Below are positions 59,601-64,000 of a DNA stretch of 64,000 nt, piece after piece. The stretch covers positions 16,721,501-16,785,500 of the forward strand of contig NC_090796.1 in the NCBI RefSeq assembly GCF_040054535.1, read 5' to 3'. This DNA is from Antennarius striatus (taxonomy: Eukaryota > Chordata > Actinopteri > Lophiiformes > Antennariidae). Position numbers and translations under genes: made by a program. The notes under the pieces were generated by a model. That model was not told where the DNA came from. It did no database searches and saw only the letters and a list, made by a program, of their open reading frames with translations. Positions within the stretch are counted from its first letter, which is position 1. Each line of letters starts with the position of its first letter.

Positions 59601-62600
59601 TCAGACATACCCCCCACCAGCATGGTGCAGATGGAGAAGATCTTCTCGGCGTCGGTGTTGGCGCAGACGTTCCCGAAGCCCACGCTGGTCAGGCTGCTGA
59701 GGGTGAAGTAAAGGGCGGCGATGTAGGAGCTGCGAACCGTCGGGCCGCCCACCGTGCCGTTGGTGTAAGGCATCTCCAGACGTTTGCCCAGCTCGTGGAG
59801 CCACCCTGGAACCAGACGCCAGAGACCATCAGAAGGCTTACATGACGAGGACTCAGAGTCAGGAGAAGAACCGGACCGGGTCCGACCCGTAACACCAGGG
59901 AGACGCCACCGGAGTCCAGATCAGACCCGGTTTCACCACAGATGATCTCCACCAGGATCTGATGAAGCCTCTCGTGTCGGAGGCAGCAGTGAACGCCTCA
60001 CCTACCAAAAGTAACTGAACGATGTCAATGCAATGACTGACGGCGTTGCCATGGCGACCGTCTGACTTCAGATGAAGTCTAAACTGTTAGGCAGAGATGG
60101 CTCCAGTCTGGTTGGACGGACTCCATCCTTTCCTGCTTGTTTTTGTTGACAGAGCTGAGGTCCAAACCGACCAATCACAGCAAAGGTTAAAACCGACTGA
60201 AGAAAACATTCATTAAAGGGATCTGTCACATTCCTCAAGAGAAACCGTCTCTGATTGGCTGATTTGCATATAGAGTCTGTGTTTGATCAGTTGGGACTGT
60301 CAGGTGATGGGGGCTCGCCTCATCAGTGGGGGGTCGCTGACCGAACCCTGAATCAGACGTCCCAAAGCGCCCGCTGCTGCTGCTGGTGGGTTTATTTATC
60401 CGTCACTTTAGTGGTGATAAAAATCCAAACATGGTTTAACTTTTTTCACCGGATTCCTCACATTTATATATAGAATAGAAAAGCCTGTCAGCTCTTGATT
60501 AGTGGTTTTTATTCCTCGCCATGTTGAACCATTTTCAAACACCGACACAAACAAGTCATTAGCGAGCTGCTTGTCTGGTTCCCAGCTTTTGATCGGGTAT
60601 CTGGCGGCCCCTCGTTAGAGCGGCCGAGTCTGGGGCTTCACGCCATCACAGCGGTGAACGGCGCGAGACACCCCAACAGGTGCGCCGGGGACTATGTATA
60701 ACCCAGAGTGGACGCGGTAAACGACTATCGATGGATCTGCTGCCTGACAAATCAGCTGTGGCAGCAGGATCAGCTGTGGGTAGGTGGCGCTGTTGTCGTC
60801 TAATGAAATATTTACATCCCATCAGACGGAACGGAGAACACAATGAATAACTGTCGACGGAAGGAGGAGGAAACAACAGAACTGACTCCATAATTACAAA
60901 CACAAACTTTCTTTCTACGCTTGTTATTTATGGATAGAACGAGATCTTTCCTCATAATGTTGAGATTAAACTTGGATTATTCTTTATTGCTATGATTATG
61001 AGATCTTTTGGCATGAGACAACATATTTCTTTGAATTATGAAATGTTCTAATCATAATGTTTTTTTAATTTTGAGATCTTTTTTGCACATTGTCCACAGA
61101 TGTGAGTGGTCGTTTGTCTTTTGTGTGGTTTTGCGATGGCCTGGCCACGTGTCTCGAGCGTCTCCCAGACGTCAATCTTTTCTCGTAACTCGGCGATTGT
61201 TTCTCAGATTAAAATAAAACTGAGGTAGAGGATCTACTTACCTAACAGACAGGAAATACTGCCCCGCCCCATCCCCAGACTCACCTATCTCCCAGTTCTG
61301 ATTGGTCTCGATCTCCTTGCGTCCAATCATGTACCAGATACACGCCATCCAGTGCGCCAGCAGGGCGAACACGGACATCAGTAAGGTCAGCACCATGGCG
61401 CTGTACTGGGAGTAGCGGTCCAGCTTCTGGAGCAGGCGGAGGAGGCGGAGCAGCCGGACGGTCTTCAGCAGGTGGACCAATGACGTCTGAGGACGTTTGA
61501 TATGGAAACGCGTTGACTGCACGCCCACTCCGGCGTGGAGAAAGTGGGGCGTTTCTGACACTCACCACTGTGATGTTGAAAGCGTACAGCAGGTCAAAGG
61601 GCAGCGCCGCCACCAGGTCCACGAAGAACCAGGTGGTGGCGTAGTGGATGCAGATGGAGCGCGACTCGTACACCACCTGGCCCGACTGGCTCACATAGGT
61701 GGTGCGGAAGTTCAGGATGATGTCTGCAAACACAAAAGCTGAGTCAGCGACTGGAGGAGATAGCAGGATAAAACAGGTAGTGTGGGGCGTCAGGTGTTTA
61801 ATGGCGTTCACATGGATCCGTTTGACAGACACATCATCCAGACCCCCGGGGGTCTCAGGAAGCAAAGCCTAATCTGGTCATAATTGAAGAGACGGCGGTT
61901 CATCAATACTGTTTAGAGATGAGACGTTTAGAGAAGAAACATTAGAAGCCCCCCCAGGGCAACACAACCGATGAACTCACAGCGTGGCTTATTGTTCTGT
62001 TCACATATTCTAAGAGACAATTATCTGATAGTCATGTGACTCCAGAAAAGTAGCATTGATTAAATTGGGTAAAGATGTCCATGATGCAGCAAGTTCTAGA
62101 GACATCCACCAGAGGTAAACCAAGGACTCTCTGAGAGGAAACCCTGATAGGACTACAAAACCCAGAGTCTGCAACTGGGGTATTTGTTTGGACATGTGGT
62201 TGCTGGGTGAGATGGTGATGCCGTATGAGGCTCTACAAGGAGGTTCCTTTCGTGTTTAGGATGGTTTTTGTGACCATCAGTGAGGTTCTAGAGGTCCTCT
62301 GAGAGACCTCAGTGCTCATGAGGGTCTCCTTTTTGTTCTAAGTCCATTAGAAGGTACTGAGGTCAATGTAAAGCATATTTTGGGTCTTCTAAGAGATTGT
62401 AGGGGTCATTGGGCCTTCAGGATGTCCTTTCAGTCCTTTACGGGGCTCTGGTGTCAGTATTAAGGTTCTAGAGACCTTTAGCATGTCCTGTCAATCCAAG
62501 TGTCCTTTAGGGTGTTCAGAGGACAGTATTAGGGTTCTAGAGACCTTTAGGATGTCGTGACAGTCCTTTGGGTGACTTAGCGTTTATTAAAAAGGTTTTG

Positions 62601-63030
62601 ACAGAACATTAAATGATAGAAGAGGTGACCGTCAGTGTTTTCAAAGAGACTTTGCTGGGGACATTCAGATAGTTGAGGTTCTGTCGGACGTTCTGGGTCT
62701 TTTACATCAGCTGACTTGTTTGGAATTACCTTGACATTGGTTCTACTTGGTAGGAACCAGGACCAGGAGGCCACTCCCACAACACTCACCTAAAATAAAG
62801 AGCATTTCCACCACAATGTCGCTGACGATGGTGGAGCGCTCGGCGGTGACGGTGTCGTCGTACGGCGTGAAGCTGACATTGTAGGGCACGGTGACGGCCA
62901 CGTAGAAAGTGGCCAGCAAGATGAGCCAATCCCAGAGGGCTTTGGACACGCTGTAGTGAAGCAGGATGAAGCGAGACTTCTGCACCGCCGCCACCTTGTA
63001 CTCGGGTATGGAGGGCTTGTCAATCATACC
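53620..63030 (-). CDS. kcnh4: Voltage-gated K+ channel KCNH4 (ELK1), partial at the 5' end
   Basis: Pore-forming ELK-type potassium channel subunit, a plasma-membrane tetramer in neurons (known of the family). Twelve exons: 63030-62790, 61723-61566, 61486-61285, 59805-59611, 59216-59017, 58920-58671, 58592-58378, 56421-56383, 56003-55633, 55290-55199, 55069-54993 and 54486-53620. They join without a break into 968 codons plus stop. In order: a stretch before S1 ([18 protein letters not shown]), S1-S3, the S4 arginines ([14 protein letters not shown]), S5, the pore filter SVGFGN, S6 ([13 protein letters not shown]), the C-linker, the cNBD homology domain ([20 protein letters not shown]), then [24 protein letters not shown] and a short coiled coil ([20 protein letters not shown]). 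The Pro-rich tail ends CLDLTD. The PAS/eag-domain exons lie beyond the right edge. The tail motifs and the rab5c neighbour favour KCNH4 over KCNH3 or KCNH8. Donor GTTCGG at 58377 is weak. Confidence 0.93.
62230..62575. repeat. Degenerate 60-75 bp tandem repeat in a kcnh4 intron
   Basis: Repeated blocks of GGTTCTAGAGACCTTTAG with ATGTCCTGTCAGTCCTTTRGG-like continuation, for example at about 62465 and 62532, with weaker copies to the left. Confidence 0.6.
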
Positions 63031-64000
63031 CTGGAAGAGCGAGGGATGACACACAAACCCATCAAGCACACAACCTCAGGATGAGCACCAGCAGCATGAA
63101 GGAGTGAGGTGATAACCAGATGGTCAGGAGTAATCAGACAGACATGGTGAAGCCAAATGTTTGTAGGAAAGGACGGTGTAAATGTCAACGGCCGCTCTGC
63201 AGCGCTGCCTGTTGGTGATTTAGGATGAAGGGAACTCTGCTGGTTATCGGTCCCTCCAGCCCCCAGCAGACATGATGAAGCGTTCAAACGGCATTAAAAC
63301 TTAATGGTATGGACGGGACGGTGGCCAGTGAGGGGGAAACTCAACGACCACGGCCCTAACTTGGCTTCATCCCACCTCGAGTTTCCGACGGTACGTATGG
63401 AATATGAGCGAAATATTCCTTTTATTTCCTCACTCATTCAAACCATTTGGTTTTTATTGAGCAAATCCAATTGCAGAAAGTATAAATTGCGACTCTTGAT
63501 GAGGTGGGGGAGTCCATTCAGCTCATAATTATACTGCAGCTTTCCAAATGGGGCCGTGCTCTTGGCATATAATAGCCCTATCCCTGTTTAGGAGAGGGGG
63601 GAGAAGCTATTACTTTTGACAGAGGAGAGAGGGACACAGAATGGGGAGATAAATGAGCAGTAATCCATCCAGAAATAATGCAGCAGCGTCAGAAACAGGT
63701 GAGGGCAGCAGCGAGGAGGCTGGTTAATGAAGTCTTCACCTGCAGGCGATGCTGGATGGAGAGAATAGACGAACTGGAGGAAAGTAATTAGGAGAAAATG
63801 GACAAAATGCACAACCTTTACTTTTTCAAAGAGGGAGAGAACAATGACGCCTTCAGAAGCAGGAAAGTAAAGTGGTCTAATTATATTTGGCTAAACTAAG
63901 AGCTAAAAAACACGATGGCTGCTGGACACTGGAGGATTCCTGGTCAGATCTGTAGCAGTGGATGAGAACTAGGGATGCTGAGCTCCTAAAATAGATGGAA
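63031..64000 (-). other. kcnh4 intron running off the right edge
   Basis: Upstream of the acceptor at 63031. No coding exon with splice sites is seen; the PAS-domain exons must lie further right. The right third is purine-rich unique DNA. Confidence 0.5.

Overview
The window looks like nuclear DNA of a ray-finned fish, probably a spiny-rayed teleost (the clade is inferred). It has short GT-AG introns, vertebrate gene families and many AC/GT, CATC and GATA microsatellites. It also has common teleost retroposon tails and one MITE with the teleost-type ends TACAGTATTTTCCGC. There is no sign of prokaryotic sequence. All genes I can support lie on the minus strand. I joined exons by hand using splice sites, codon phase and remembered family structure, without any search.

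Left block, 1-14 kb. The first two coding exons of adam11 run off the left edge. Next comes dbf4b, the regulatory subunit of the CDC7 kinase: 11 coding exons, 683 aa, with a Ser/Pro-rich last exon. Then comes gjc1, connexin 45, whose 438-aa coding region is a single exon. In human, DBF4B, ADAM11 and GJC1 are neighbours on 17q21.31.

Middle block, 18.9-37.1 kb. znf385c has eight coding exons, 535 aa and four matrin-type C2H2 fingers. Its 5' introns are large and repeat-rich, and a CpG-rich first exon lies near 37.1 kb.

Right block, 41-64 kb. rab5c (five coding exons, 221 aa) is complete. Three tandem genes for small secreted Ly6/uPAR-type proteins with ten cysteines follow at 46.1-50.2 kb. Then comes kcnh4, an ELK-type voltage-gated K+ channel, from before S1 to its stop; its PAS-domain exons lie beyond the right edge. 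ZNF385C, RAB5C and KCNH4 are neighbours at human 17q21.2. The window therefore joins two human 17q21 blocks that are megabases apart in human.

The most unusual part is the Ly6 array. Intron 2 of each copy is almost entirely a 20-bp minisatellite, and the three introns differ in length only by repeat number. Exons 1 and 2 are nearly identical among copies, while exon 3 of the first copy has diverged. Other notable points are a 25-bp minisatellite shared by two distant loci, a tandem array of CTCF-like motifs in the gjc1-znf385c interval, a perfect 22-bp hairpin beside a znf385c splice donor, and a coding tandem repeat in znf385c.
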